Below are positions 47,691 through 61,200 of a stretch of DNA of 64,000 nt, piece after piece (positions within the stretch are counted from its first letter, which is position 1; each line of letters opens with the position of its first letter). Origin of the DNA: Thunnus maccoyii. Lineage: Eukaryota; Chordata; Actinopteri; Scombriformes; Scombridae. The stretch lies in contig NC_056553.1 of the NCBI RefSeq assembly GCF_910596095.1, forward strand, positions 20,838,225 through 20,902,224. The letters run 5' to 3'. The notes beneath the pieces were generated by a model. It made no database searches, had not been told where the DNA came from, and was given only the letters and a program-made list of their open reading frames with translations. The position numbers and the translations under genes are program-made.

Positions 47691-47757
47691 CCTATATCAG
47701 ATTTGAACACACAGCCTACTGATCCAGAGTCAGACACTCTACCATTGTGCCAAACAT
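47691..47757 (-). pseudogene. tRNA-Trp relic 1
   Basis: The minus strand keeps the tRNA-Trp order (TGGCACAATGGTAG, TCTGACTC..GGATCAG, GTGTTCAAATC), but the anticodon loop now reads CTCTGGA (CTG, not CCA), and the acceptor stem no longer pairs. It is therefore a decayed copy of the tRNA-Trp at 44801 rather than a Gln tRNA. Confidence 0.7.
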
Positions 47758-48243
47758 CTGCTTCAAACAATCTACATAATATTAAATTTATGTGTTGCAC
47801 AACACTGCCATGGATTAGTTATGATTTTGTGCACCAGAGGCTCGTCCATAGAGGCAGAGGAGGTTGCTCTTCCTCTATTTTTGAGAGGCAAGAGGGAGAT
47901 GACTGAAATATAAAAAAGAGTAATTGGTTGAAATAAACCAGCACCAAATCTCAGTATCATTTGTAAAATAATTTTCTCTCTTCTTTGGAAAAAATCCATT
48001 ATTGAAATTCTGATTAAAATACCTCAACAGCGACACCTGCAGGGCCATTGTGCAGGGCAGGCAAAGGAGGACGGGCTTTTTATTCATGCTGATCTATGAT
48101 TGGCCAAAATACGTAAAATGACGTCCCAAGGGCGGGCGTCCTTTATAACCAATCAACAACCAGAATACAACATTGACATCGTGTTGGTCCAATGAAAGTT
48201 TCCAAATGTCATCCTCAATTCTCTGCCACTGTATGCGGGAAAG

Positions 48244-48764
48244 CATAGACTGTATATAAAGATGGACGTCACGACAGCTCCCCAAAAGTGAAGCCAAAAC
48301 ATCTCGATCGCCCCGTGGTAGCTGGCTGCAGTATAGGTCATAAGTCCCGCCCCCTCCATGTTAGTGGATGGGACATGAGCCAAAGTAAAAAATCAAAATA
48401 TGCGTCAAATAAATTTTTGACAGAAAGATGGTTTCTGTCATTTTAGGTAGTTCTTATCATGCTGATGTTTGTTCAAGTGCTCATTTTTCTTGTAAGTTTG
48501 TTTTTAATTATTATTAGAAAGGGGTTTGACGTCATGATTGACAGCGGTGACAGCCGCTCTCAAACCTCCGTCAGGCAGTGGGACGGCTGAGAGGGCGTAT
48601 TCCGCGGGACGTCATCCCGCCGCCCGACTCTACTGCGCAAACTCTGGCTCCAAATGACGTCACACAAGCAAGATGGCAGCTCCCGGAAAGGAGATATTTT
48701 GGCTTCACTTTTGCATAGCGGTAGGAAGTGGCGACGCGTCGTCCATATTTACATACAGTCTATG
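48244..48764. mobile_element. CATAGACTGTA-ended MITE (521 bp)
   Basis: A 521-bp element with good terminal inverted repeats: CATAGACTGTATATAAAGAT at the left and ...ATATTTACATACAGTCTATG at the right, both ends running into a GGACG/CGTCC core. The inside is GC-rich, with several ACGTCA motifs. It is related to the element at 33033 through the GGCTTCACTTTT block. There is no coding capacity. Confidence 0.65.
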
Positions 48765-48769
48765 CAGGA

Positions 48770-49131
48770 AAACGATAGATAGTCAGTAGCATTTTAGGAG
48801 AGAGATTACAGCGTGCAAGTTGCAAACTGAAAAAATTCTCTTTTTTCAGATTTAGCGGTTACGTCCCCCCCTTTTTATCGAGCAGTGGATAGCTAACGTA
48901 CTTGTAACGCAACAGCTAAGTTAGCTTGTTGTAGCAGCCGTGGAGGACTGATGAAGACTGTTGTTAAGCTAACGGGAGAATGGATTTGCGGATGAACCAG
49001 ACTGGTTAACTAACAGAGACAAAGTTCTGTCAACAAACAAACAAGATGACCAACAGTCACAAATGCAGTGGGATGTTATGACATGGATACTTCAACTCCA
49101 TGAAACAAGAAAGAAGACATCCGATAACGTG
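48770..49131 (+). promoter_or_regulatory. GC-rich candidate promoter / non-coding first exon
   Basis: Right of the MITE the sequence is GC/CpG-enriched and ends with a strong donor-like ATAAC|GTGAGTCAG (GT at 49130). Left of the MITE (about 48020-48240) lie CCAAT boxes (CCAATCA, CCAATGAAA) and a CpG-rich patch. Together this resembles a promoter and untranslated first exon split by the MITE. It could belong to an upstream PARD3 transcript or a non-coding RNA, or be part of a larger repeat. Confidence 0.25.
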
Positions 49132-51012
49132 AGTCAGATACACTTTCACTCTTTGTCTTTGGTCGCTAATTTCTTCTCAGATGGTTAAATGTCTCCGTGG
49201 CTGTTGTGTGAATTTATCTCCTAAACAAGAATGTAGCAGAGATCATATAATATGTTGTAGGTAGTTTTCCAGGACACTGAAGCTGTTGAAGAGTTACAGT
49301 GAGCTGTCTGGACTCACATAGAAAAAGTCTGATTCATTTGGAATTGTTCCAGTTTTGTACTGAGTTGTTGTTCAGTCACCTGTTGATGTTGTGTGATTTG
49401 TGAGTGAGTATGCGGGAGGTCTGGCTGCTTGCTTGTAAGAATGTCTTCATTGTTCGTTTTTAAGCTGAACTGTATATTGAGCACTGAGCTTAAAGTGACT
49501 AGAATTAAGACTTTAATAACTAGAATAACAACAGTGTTAGCATGTCAGTTTTGTAGACTATATCTTGTATGTCGTGCATATAGAGAAGTGTGAATCTACA
49601 CTTTTAGATCTGTGAATGTTTTTAGTGTTCAGTCTTTCTGGTATTCAGCACTGATCTGTAACTGTATCAGATTATAAGCTCTGTGGTACTTTATATATGT
49701 CCATATACAAAGAAAATACATAGGAAACACATGTAAATCATGTTATATCTTGTCTGTTCTTGATGAGAACATAAATCTGTCGTCACAATAGAACAACACT
49801 ATAAATTTGAAACTTTGTTGGCAGAATGACACATTCTAAAGCACTCCAGGGCTAAAATGAACACTTCTTTGTTTAAGAACAATATGTATAAATGTCTTTG
49901 AAAGAGCAGCCTCTACACAGGGTTTTTTGTTTTTGAAAGCAAAATGTTTTATTAGCATATAAAACTGCCCCCCCCCCCGATTTCATCAGGTGAGGGACAA
50001 TAATATAGTATGATGCGGTTTGTTATAAGATTCAATGTTACATTCTGGTTGAATATTAGTTGCTATAATTCAACAGGTTATGCTATAAATGATGTTGGTG
50101 TATGGGGTTTTAAAATCTTGTTCCATGTGCCCCTTTTAAACTTTGAGCACCTGCCCCTCTAAAGATCTCTACACTGCCCTGCATTTGAACATAAGAACAT
50201 CACATAACTTGAACATGAGGAAGCAGAGATATGTAGCCAACTAGTGTAAAATAACATGACGCTGTGGGTTGATTTTCTTCCTGTCCTCCCCAGTTTTTTG
50301 AGTCGCCAGTCACCACTGATGTGCATAGTAAGTGAGGCTGATTTCTCCTTGGCCCTTTTTCAATTCTGATAAAATGCGTCCACTCTTCTCATTTCACTTA
50401 AAGCCCAAAAGACAGTGGAACTGTCAGTGGAATGAGGTTGTATTTTAATAAAACTCGGTACACAGTGTCAGCAGCACAACACATAAGCATATCACACAAT
50501 ATGTTCTCTTTACCTGCTGTTTTGTCTTGGATCTGCCCAAGTTCTCACATGACGTGCAAGACAAGGAACCAACCAAGGAGACATGACAATAATCCTAATA
50601 AACACGAGTCCCACTTTGTCGCTGTAGATACAGACTGTATGTGAATGCACGAGTACATCAACTCATGAACATATAAGCCATGGGTGTCTCACCAATGAAG
50701 CAGGTGACCATTGACTGTTCCTGTACCTGCAGTTGTTAGATCTGTATGAAATGTTGATCTTTAAGGTTAACTTTGCCCTCATCCCATAGGGTTGTGTTCC
50801 AAATTTCTCAAATGTTGGTTTGATGCCCCTTTTTGCCCGTTCTCTATTTTATTCTTCATTTGCAGTTTTATAAGTTTTCACTTTGGAGTTTTGCTTTTAT
50901 TGCCCTGTGTGCACAGGGCTTGCATGCAAAGGAGAGTGAACTACTCTCATTGGACCGTGCTGTATAAATAAAGGTTTTATTGGTGAATGAAGGATATCCT
51001 CCCTTCAACTTA

Positions 51013-51300
51013 CAGCCAAATCCACACTAAGTTTTACCAATAAATGATCACAACATCAATGCAGAAACACACACCACAGATCGGTAGTGAGATTAGAGAA
51101 AGGTCACAGTACACTGAGTATGTGAATGAATGATTTCATATAATAGCAGTCTGGTAGTGTGTATGTGAGTGATGAATGCTCCAGTGGTGAGGTAACACTG
51201 TGTTGACAGGGGGATGTGTCAGGGGGACCATGTTAGAGCACGTCTGCCATTAAGAAACCGTCAACTGACAGCTACAACACACACACACACACACATACAC
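51013..51300 (+). pseudogene. CUL2 pseudo-exon and intron (copy of exon 41174-41275 plus part of intron 41660-41890)
   Basis: 51013-51079 follows the CUL2 exon encoding the [18 protein letters not shown] region: the block GATCACAACATCAATGCAGAAA...CACACCACAG is retained, while upstream codons are deleted and the donor GTCAG is lost. 51087-51300 then follows the CUL2 intron at about 41669-41890, including CACTGAG(C/T)ATGTG, GTGTGTATGTGAG, AGTGGTGA.GTAACA and a CA-rich end. The exon at 41396-41512 is missing between them. Confidence 0.8.
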
Positions 51301-52276
51301 ACACACACATACACACATGCTTTATTTTATTACAGTCTAGGAGAAGTATTAAAATCAAAAGCTTTATGTACACTCACAACCACTTATCTTCTTTCCTCTA
51401 TCAGTTATTATTATGTTGTCTTTGTTATCGTGTATTTGATATTTGATCATCACCAAACCAGAGTAACTTCATCAGATCACTCGATGAAGCCAATAAACAG
51501 GCTCATGAAGCGTGACGTATTTATTTTTAGGTCTAGAATTTCCTTCCATGTGAACAAAATTGGTAGCAGAGAAAATATGGCCTGTACTTTAATTGCTTTT
51601 CCCCCAAAACTTTTGTTTACCACACAAACACAGGCTCATCATACAGTGCTGTAAATTGCGGATGGAAAATTTTGCTGTCAGAACAGCAGTTATGTATTTA
51701 GATGGATTTTTAAACAGTTTTGTGTTAAGGGCCCACACTTCACAATGAGAACACAGGCCCTTGTAGGCAACGGACCCCAGTGAAGCTGCACTGTCTCTCT
51801 CCTCCTCCCTGCATTCCTGATGTGCAGTGGACATACTAAAATCCAGCCTTACTTGACTAGAGCAGTTGGGGTTAATAACATTGACATGCTCATGGATGTT
51901 GTTTGTATCAAGCTCTCAGGGTTTGGATTCCTGACACCATCCACCTTAAAGAAAAGTTATCAGGCATCAAGGGCACATTGGGGCCCTTGATGTTATATTT
52001 TTCGTTTTTCTTTTATTTTAGATGCAGTGAAATTTGAAAAGAATTAGTGTAAAGTCATCAAACTGTTCTAGTCTGCTTTTTTGGGAAGTGTTTTTCTTCT
52101 TTTACCTCTAGGGGGAGTAATAGATGTGTGAAAGAAGGAGTCTGTTTTACAGCTGCAGTTGTCAAAGTGGAAAATTAGACTCCAAAAACTTCAGTATATG
52201 TTCTGCTTTTCACTTTGTTACTGAAATATTTTCTTACTTTCGTATAAATTTAAGAGATTTGCATGAGCCTAAGGTA

Positions 52277-52349
52277 TGACCATGATGTGACTTGAACACT
52301 CAACCTTCTAACGTCAGAGTCGGACACACTATTCTTGCACCACCTGAGC
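52277..52349 (-). pseudogene. tRNA-Trp relic 2
   Basis: The minus strand matches tRNA-Trp across its length (GTGGTGCAAGAATAG, AGAAGGTTGAGTGTTCAAGT, final GGTCA), but the anticodon arm (CCGACTCTGACGTTAGA) has lost both stem pairing and the CCA anticodon. It is a decayed tRNA gene with a recognisable B box. Confidence 0.75.
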
Positions 52350-53589
52350 AAATGACAAATAAAGAAAAGGAATGGTGGGACTCATGGTCAAATTAAATCA
52401 AAGCAAGCTATAAAACAAAACTAAAAGTATTTGAGCAGAGTTATAACCATTAAGCCCAGCTATATGTTGCATTGAGATAGTTTGATAAAAGGATTGACCA
52501 TATTGCACTCGTGTTCATGTTCACTCATTTGGACCACATTAGTTCATAAAGAATAAGAGCTGCAGGGAAAGAAGTGAAGCTCTGCAGAAAGGTTGCAGCT
52601 TTTATCAGTAAATTGGGTCACATTGTAGATCCAGCCTTAGGCTGATTTCTTATCCTGCACTGCAGTTTAATAATTCAGGCATATATATTACATTAATCAG
52701 TGGCATAAGTGCAGGTTGGAGCAGTGCTTTTTATAGATAGATACACAAACCTGACTTTAGTGTGTTCCCAGCAGCTACATCTGAGATCATATGATTACTA
52801 CAGCTCACTCTGCTGGGTTTTCAGTCTGTCTCATGCATTCAAGTATGACATCAGTTCATATCTCATGTGCTGAATCATCAAGGTAGTCATTACTGTGTCA
52901 CAGATCCAATATATCCAAGTGTGCAGTGATTCCCAGACTTACCTAACCCCAACTACCAAACGAATAGATCTCCAGTTTATATAAGATAATGTATGACTCC
53001 AGGGGAAATCCCATATGAGATGTTTGAACAGAAGATAGATATGCATCAGTAAAGATTTCACATATTTGCACTTGATAGTGTGCAGAGAGAGTAGTGATAA
53101 TGTGTGAACCAATAGTGAGTGAGGTGTGAATTTGAAGTGTTCTTCGGCAAGCCCTGGCAAGGCTGGATTACCAACTGGGCAGGTTGTCTGCGTTGCAATT
53201 ACTTTGTGGCAATCGATTGATTGCAGGTTTGTTTGGTAATATCCACCGCCAAAGCACAATAATAGTGAAATGGTGAGAGCCATATACAGTGGATACCTGC
53301 TGATATTTCATATGATGTGGATGTATTGTTATTGTGGTGATATGGGACATAAATATGTATTTTTAGAGAGTTTATCTAGTCCTAATGACTACCTTTCTTA
53401 ACTACAACAAAAATAAATGTTTTATATGGTTTTTAGTTACACCTTACTCATATATCTCGAAACTACACTTGCAAACCGAAGCGTTACGCAACTTTTTGAG
53501 ATAACAAAAACAAAGACATGTAAGGTGAATTCTGACACCACCTGCAGTGTGTTGATTAGTGTTGGAAACATTCTTAGTGCCTGCTCTAA

Positions 53590-54113
<524 letters not shown>

Positions 54114-57100
54114 TGAGAAAGAGGGAGAGAGTGGGCAGAAGAGAGCCGGTGGCTGCCCCCAAAATTTGGAGCGAGGACCCCCAGGGGCCCCCCGGTGGGA
54201 AGAGGGTGGGAGAGTCCACTTAGTTAAACTTTTCATTGTTATTTCAAGAGAAATGCCGAAGAGGGATTGTTTTGGTCGCGATTTACAAAGTTGTCTTTCT
54301 GCGTTGAAGTAAATGGGGTGATGTGGATCTGTTTGGTTGTCCGTGAAAAAGTTGGGAAAACCCTGGTGTGTTGACTGTTAATTGTTCCCATTCAGTAGCC
54401 TACTAGTTGTAGTGGCAGAAAAGTGCACAAGAGTGCGCAGAGTTCATCCAAACAGAGTGTGTGGAGCAGAGGATGAAATAGGAACAGAGTAACCCGCGCT
54501 GTGTTAGTGTGTGTGTGTCATTACTGCAGTTTAAAGTTACAGTAAAATACGTGTGCAACATGACAAAACAATTACAAAATATGTATTAAAACATAGCAAA
54601 CTGGCTATGACATAAATATTATAAGTCCCACTAGGACTATTAGTTATACCTGAGGTACATATACCATTCACTATACTGTAAATTCACTGGTTGTCACATT
54701 TTTTCTGGATTCATGTCTTTACAACGTAACACAGTTAATCTGTTTTTATGGAATAAGTAGTCATATTCCAATGGAATCTCTCCCTTCTATTTTGAGAAAC
54801 TCTGCCTTGTAGTCATTGCCCTTTCAGTTACATGTTTGTGAAAAAATTTTCATCTATGAAGTGATGGAGCGCATGACTGTGTGAAACTCCTGTGCCAAAT
54901 TTGAATAAGGCCCGACTAGGACACTGATTGCTTTTCCCTTTGTGGGTTTCAAGTGGCTGCGCTTTAAAGCCCATTTAATGACTAAAGAACGAATTAAAGT
55001 TTGGTAGTGACAGCACTTTCTCTTTGACAGTGTGTGGTATTATCATTGGAGTCACATTAATGTTGAAGATTTTCCTCAAGGGCCTTGATGACCCCAAGCT
55101 GGTTTTGCCAAGTAATTTCTTTTCTGCGTTTAAGCGTTCAGAGAGCCTTTCATCTTCTCTGTTTTAGAGAGATGAAATTTCAGTAACCTTTTGAAAGGTT
55201 TCAGAAAGATCCAGAATGAGGGTGAGATGCTCAGCAATGTATAGACTGATAAAATACTCTGGAAAGGATGAACATTCACTATATTAGTTCAGTATGGATG
55301 AATAGTGGATGTTGCCACTGAAGGCAAACAGTGACGAAGTAGGTCAACGTTAACACTCATTCTTAAACAGCACTTCCTCCTTAGGCACACACAAGCAATG
55401 ACACACACATTCACTCCTCTGTTTACCAGTGCTTGATGGTTTTCCACGGTTCAGCAGAATGGAGGCGACTGGCCCATTGATCCATGCAGTGGTACTGTAA
55501 ATGTAGAAGTGTAGGCTTTCCCTCTGGAGAACACTTTGGCTCTGGGTCAACACTAACTACCGTATTACAGGCCACCCAAGACCTTTGGACTACAGGAAGA
55601 TGTAATCAGATATACAGTAGGTCACTTGAGTTTTATGATATTCCTGCAGCTGACAGCAGCATAGTAGTGCTTTAACCCTTAACTCCTGAGTGCAAAGGTT
55701 GCTATTTGTTGACCCTTACTGAAAAGTGAGGGAGGAGTATGAGATCTAACAAAGAAACTGGATGTTGAATTTATGTAGTATGTGGCTTAACCATAGGCCA
55801 CCAGGACATTGCAAAAAATATGAAAAGACCTGACACAAAACTGGATCCAAAGATGTGCAGACTCTGTATCATGCAATATGTATTTAAATGCTCAAATCAG
55901 AATTTGTCACTGCTGCTATAAAAAAATACCTAAATCATACATAATTCATCTCACAAAGTCAGCTTGGGTGATGCAGATTTAGCAGGAAGAGCAAAGAAAA
56001 AAAGAAAAGTGAAATAGGCATCTGCCACAATTCAGATACTTCAGAGTGCAAAGACATGTTCTGCAAGTGAAAAATGTTGAAGAAACGATACAGGGAAGTG
56101 TAGGTACATCACTCACAGTTCATAAATGTATGGAATATTGGCGGCATGCCAGACAACAAGGTAAAACACGACTAAGAGTCTATAGCCATGCTAGGCTGTG
56201 CTTTAGTAAAGTTGTGCTATGAGCTACATGTCAGTATGCTAATGTGCTCATAATCATAATGCTGGTATTTGATCATCAACCTCAAGTATTGGACAAAGTA
56301 AAAAAAAAATGGACCTGATAATGGCAGTAGATGAAAAGTCAGGGGGTCACTGAATCAATGAGATTTGGCGAGTCAATCAATCCAGTAGTTGTTACAATAT
56401 TATTGTTACAATAGCCAAGAATCAGACACAATTAAGATCCAAAGGCCTTGCAGTGTGAACGCAGGCCTGTCGTGCTCTCTCTATTGGAAACACTTCCTGC
56501 TTGAGCTGAAACTCATCTCTTCAACAGCTACTTCACGTCCGCCTCTTCTCTACCATCCTCTTCTATACTTACAGCTGATCCTCCCTCCGCCTACCTTCTG
56601 TCTGGAATGTTTTATCTTCCTCGTTAATACACATGAACTGTCTTGCATTCCATAGATATTTGTTGCACGCATTGTTACGGCAATGCTGTGATGCTTGGCG
56701 CTCACTTGCTTGTAATGTCAGTGATCTGTGAAATTAGACATATTCTCCTGTCTGTTGAATTAGCTGTAACAGTGGTGGAGCCCAATCAGACACAGTCACA
56801 AGCTGGTGCTGGTGTACCTGATCTTCTCTGGGGACTCTTGAGGGCTTTGTCACAGTCTCTGCGGGACCAGGAAGTATGCATCAATCACCCACTCAAGCAC
56901 CATTAACCTCAGAGTCAATCTAGTCAACAGTATGCACAGTCATGAAGGATTAATGCTAAATGGCTTTTTGCGCTTCTCATCCTGCCTTCCTGTTGACAGG
57001 GCTGTTGTTTTTTGCACTTGGCCGGTCACGTAATGACTGAGTACTAACCACATTTTTAGTCATATAAGAAAGAGGAATATTTTGTGGGCTTTCCTGTTGG

Positions 57101-58039
57101 CATACAAAACACCACGTGGACGTGACTGGGAGGTTCAGGTTCTTTGCTCATCTTCTTATAGTCTGGTTTCACTCACATCTGGTGCACTGTCAGAGACATA
57201 AAACAACAGAATACTCAAGCACTCAGTCACTAAATCCATAATTTGTGGCTCCAACCCTTTGATGAGATGCATCCCAAGAGCCCATTTGTCCCCTACTTTC
57301 CCACAGAAAGCTAAATGTAGGCTGCTGTTTTTCCTCCCAGAATTCCACAAATTCAGACTTACAGACAAGTCACAACATACCAAAGGTTGTTGTAATACAC
57401 AGATTCAGAGTATTCTCATGGAACAATACACTTAAGCAATGCAAAGCCCTACATTTCCATACTACCCTTTGTTTGTTTATACAGTATCAGTAGCATATAA
57501 TGAGCATATGTCTTCTGGTTCCTGCATGTCTTAAGACCATGAAGTCAATGATTTATCTATTTTTATAGCCCATACAGATTGTATGAGCTATGGTCATCAA
57601 TCACAAAATGTTAAATGGCTGGTTGACTTAACAATGACATGTCCACAAGAGAAATGATGAAAATTGCTGTTATACTAAAATCATTCTTGGAGCCAAATGA
57701 TTTAAACAGTGGTTAGTGGGAATAGGCATAGGACTGATTTGAGGCTGTACGCTATTGTCTGTCATTACCACTTAAAATAGCAGCCCTACCCACTGATTGG
57801 GAACACTCCTCAGAAATATTTAGTCTCTAGCAGTGTTGCTGTCGCTGTGTTGCTCCTCTGCACTGCTCCAAACTGCAGGTTTTCTGCAAATAACACCATA
57901 GAAGCTGAAATCCCCTACTTTCACTGTGACTGATAATATACCCTGACATTTAGGGGAATAGGGCTCTGCTTATGCACTTTTTTGCTGAGAGTTAGATGAG
58001 TTAGATCTGTCTGTTAAATACGGTAAAGCAGGTAACTGA

Positions 58040-58227
58040 TTAGCTTACCTTAGCATTAAGACTGGTAGCAGGGGGAAACAGTTAGCAGAAATTGTCACTT
58101 TTACGCAAAAAACAAGCTACAATGTGTTAATTATTGAGCTGTAGAGGAGCTGTTAGGTGAATTTTTGGACAAAGTTAAGCAAGCTGCTTCCGCTTGCTTC
58201 CAGTCTTAATGCTAAACTTTATGCTAG
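58040..58227. mobile_element. Fold-back MITE-like repeat
   Basis: Inverted arms TTAGCATTAAGACTGG (58050-58065) and CCAGTCTTAATGCTAA (58200-58215) are perfectly complementary. They flank an AAACAGTTAGC-containing centre about 135 bp long. This is a common layout of a small fish fold-back or MITE family. Confidence 0.65.
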
Positions 58228-61200
58228 CTCATTTGCATTACCCAAAATGTCAAACTACCAAACTGCAAATTGAAGAGCAAATTCAATGTGTCAGTTTAAT
58301 GTGTTTCTTTGAACATATACCATGTCTCTTTGACTTCTTGTAACAGATTACTATGCTATACCAAGTCCCTCTTATGTGCTTTCTTTGTCTTTCTTGTTTT
58401 TCTCACCCTGTGCTTCCCCCAGAGGAGGCCACCCGTGTTCTTATTAATGGTTGGACATAAATCCTGTCAAATACCATTGAATCATGGTTTTATATACACT
58501 GTTTTTCTTGATGGTTTTTTTCTGTTAATTAGCGTCAAAGAAGTGTAGCTTCATCCACTGTGAAAAGTTGTAAACCATGTTAATGAGACCGTGGATATTG
58601 TTTTATATGGTACTGGATAAAGTAACATGTTTATTGCACTTAAAAGAACCAGATGGCAGAATCACACACAGGGACAGAAAACAGATTCATTGGGCCAGAG
58701 GAATGGACAACTAATAACTAACAATAATCTGCCATACAGTTCATTAGACCCACACACGTGTACAAACGCTACACCTTGCCAGCTGCGTACCGCTGACCCC
58801 TGTCTTAGGGCTCCCAGTCTCTCTGGCTCCTTGTCAGATCAAAACAAATTGGCTGTTGAGTAACTTTAAGTTATACCTCATGACAGACAAACACACAGGG
58901 GGAAAGCTGCTCCCCTCAGCACTGTCGGTGAACTCAGGATAGATGCTTTCCTGCCACAGGGCAAAGGCTGAAACCTGAGTATCTGTGTGAGATAAAATGT
59001 TTAGATGTTGATTTGTGGGGAAAGTGAATGACAAAAAGGCCTCCAAATCATATGTTAGATACATTTGCATCTGTTGTAGAAACCAGCCTCTAGGCATTTT
59101 CAGAGCAGGAACAGCCATTGTTGTTACTTCGAACGTTTTAAACTCCATATCTTGATGGGTGGCCTAAACCTGGACACCAGAGTGGCACATAGAGAGGGAA
59201 TTGTGAAGTGTTGTGTTGGCATGTACTGACATTTCTTAAGTGATCTTAAGCAAAGATACTGTATCTCTGCCGGAAAATCCGGTATCAAATTACATTAAAT
59301 GGTAAAAACGTGAAGAACAGTTGAACTTGCTTCCAAATGCACTGCTTAAAACACGACTTGTCTGTTCTCTATTCTACTCAAAGTACAACTAGAGGTTTTA
59401 ATGGTCATCTACTCTCAGGTAAGGACCTAACACGAGTCTCATGCCAGTACAGCTGCACAGAAACACCGCTAAGAGAAAGTGGGAAGTGCCGTAGGAAAGG
59501 TTGTCAGAGATCATTAGCTCACTACACTCAGCGGCTCAGTGGTTATGTAATGGAGAGGGCTGCTGTATGTGAATAGGAATATTACAGCAGTGGAAGATAA
59601 TTGAGGAGATTATCATGTCAGTGGACTGTACAAGGCTGAGCTCTATAGGTCCTGTAGGATGATGGGGTGCTGTGTGATTGATGGTAACTGAGTAGGAGTG
59701 GGTCTATGGTTCAACTGTGGTCAAGTAGCAGTGATTTTCAAGTTCATTTCTACCACAGCAGGGAGTAAAGCAGGGGTAGAATAAGAAAAGTGTGGACTCA
59801 ATAACCTTTCATCTTCTTGTTGTGTTCTCCTCTTACTTTCTTCAGTTTATTCTTCATTTGTTTTTCATCTCCTCTTGTATCTTGATCTTTCGCCTTTTTT
59901 TTCCCTTTCTCTCCAGCTGGTCGACAAAGTGTTGTCTTCCAGCCGACTGAGCATTGTCCTTGCTTTCGTGCTAACTCCTTCCAGGGGAATTGTTGCCTAC
60001 CAGCCTTTGAGTAAAACATCACACAACACCCGCTGCTCCAAAAGTCACGAGTTGCAGTTTGCCCAAGCATCCAGAAAAGATGTTCAGTACACCGGCCTGC
60101 ACTGCACTCCTTCACCATCTGTCCACTGAGGTTTAAGACTTTGACTTACTTAATCTTCTCTGCAGTTCTTTCCTTAAAAATATGGCACAGTATATTGTGA
60201 AAGAACGCCAGGTGCTTTACGCAATGTCAAAAATCTGCAGCAATAATAGAGCACACAGCATCGCAGGACAAAAAGGCTGTAATTTCACATTGAGGTAACA
60301 TTATGTTTAGTTGTATAGTGCAGATGCAGAAGCAGTAGTTAAATACTAGCCTCAAAAATTTGGAAGAGACCTCAAAGAAATGACTGCAGGGTAAGTTTAG
60401 TTCGGTCAGTGTAGAAACATACAGTGCTGTCCATCAGTTGCCAGACTGTGACACATTATTTGTAGCTTTGGCTCTGTACTCCAGCACGTCAGACACAGTG
60501 ACTATGAGGTTTAATTTCTGATTTTCAGCTTTTAGGGTGTTTCAATGTGTTATTGGGTGAACAGTGCAATACTTTTTATACATACATCCCCAATATTAGG
60601 AGCATGATAACCCTAAACATACTGATAATCATAGCAAGATGTTTTATGACTCAACATTGGAATGTTTTGAGTAGTAAAGTCAGTCACCTGATGTGGCAAA
60701 ACCCCAAAACAAGTAAGAAGTGATGTTGGCTGCAGTACAGGCCTGACAGAACATCACCAGGTTAGATATCAAGTGCCTGCTGGTATCTGTGGGTTATAGA
60801 GTTCATAGAGTCAGTCATTTGCTCCAAATCTGTCTAATACAAATCCAGAGGGCTACAGTTAGGGTTTGAAGGTAGAATACAAAAAGTTCTACATTTCCCA
60901 AACTGTTCACCCAATACAGGTACAAATGCCCTTAAATTAAAGCTGAAAGTTACAACTTTAACCTCACAGTTGTTGCTTCATTTGAAACCCAGTGTAGTGC
61001 AGTACAAAACCAAAACAACAAAAAACGGTCAATGTCCAAATACATATTAAAGCTAGAGTGTGGGACTTTCGAGAGTAATAAAATAATGTTGACACATGCT
61101 TATGTCATAGGCTCCGCCAAAGCCTACTCCATCGCTACCATAACAGTGGATAAATTGTTTTGAGTGTCACACAACCCCAATCCCACCAATGAAATTACTC

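Noticed and set aside
47691..47757. Functional tRNA-Gln (CTG)
   Set aside because: The anticodon reads CTG, but the body is that of tRNA-Trp and the acceptor stem does not pair, so it is a mutated relic.
59798..60118. Minus-strand Lys-rich open frame in PARD3 intron
   Set aside because: Reverse reading of a polypyrimidine tract, with no domain or splice context.
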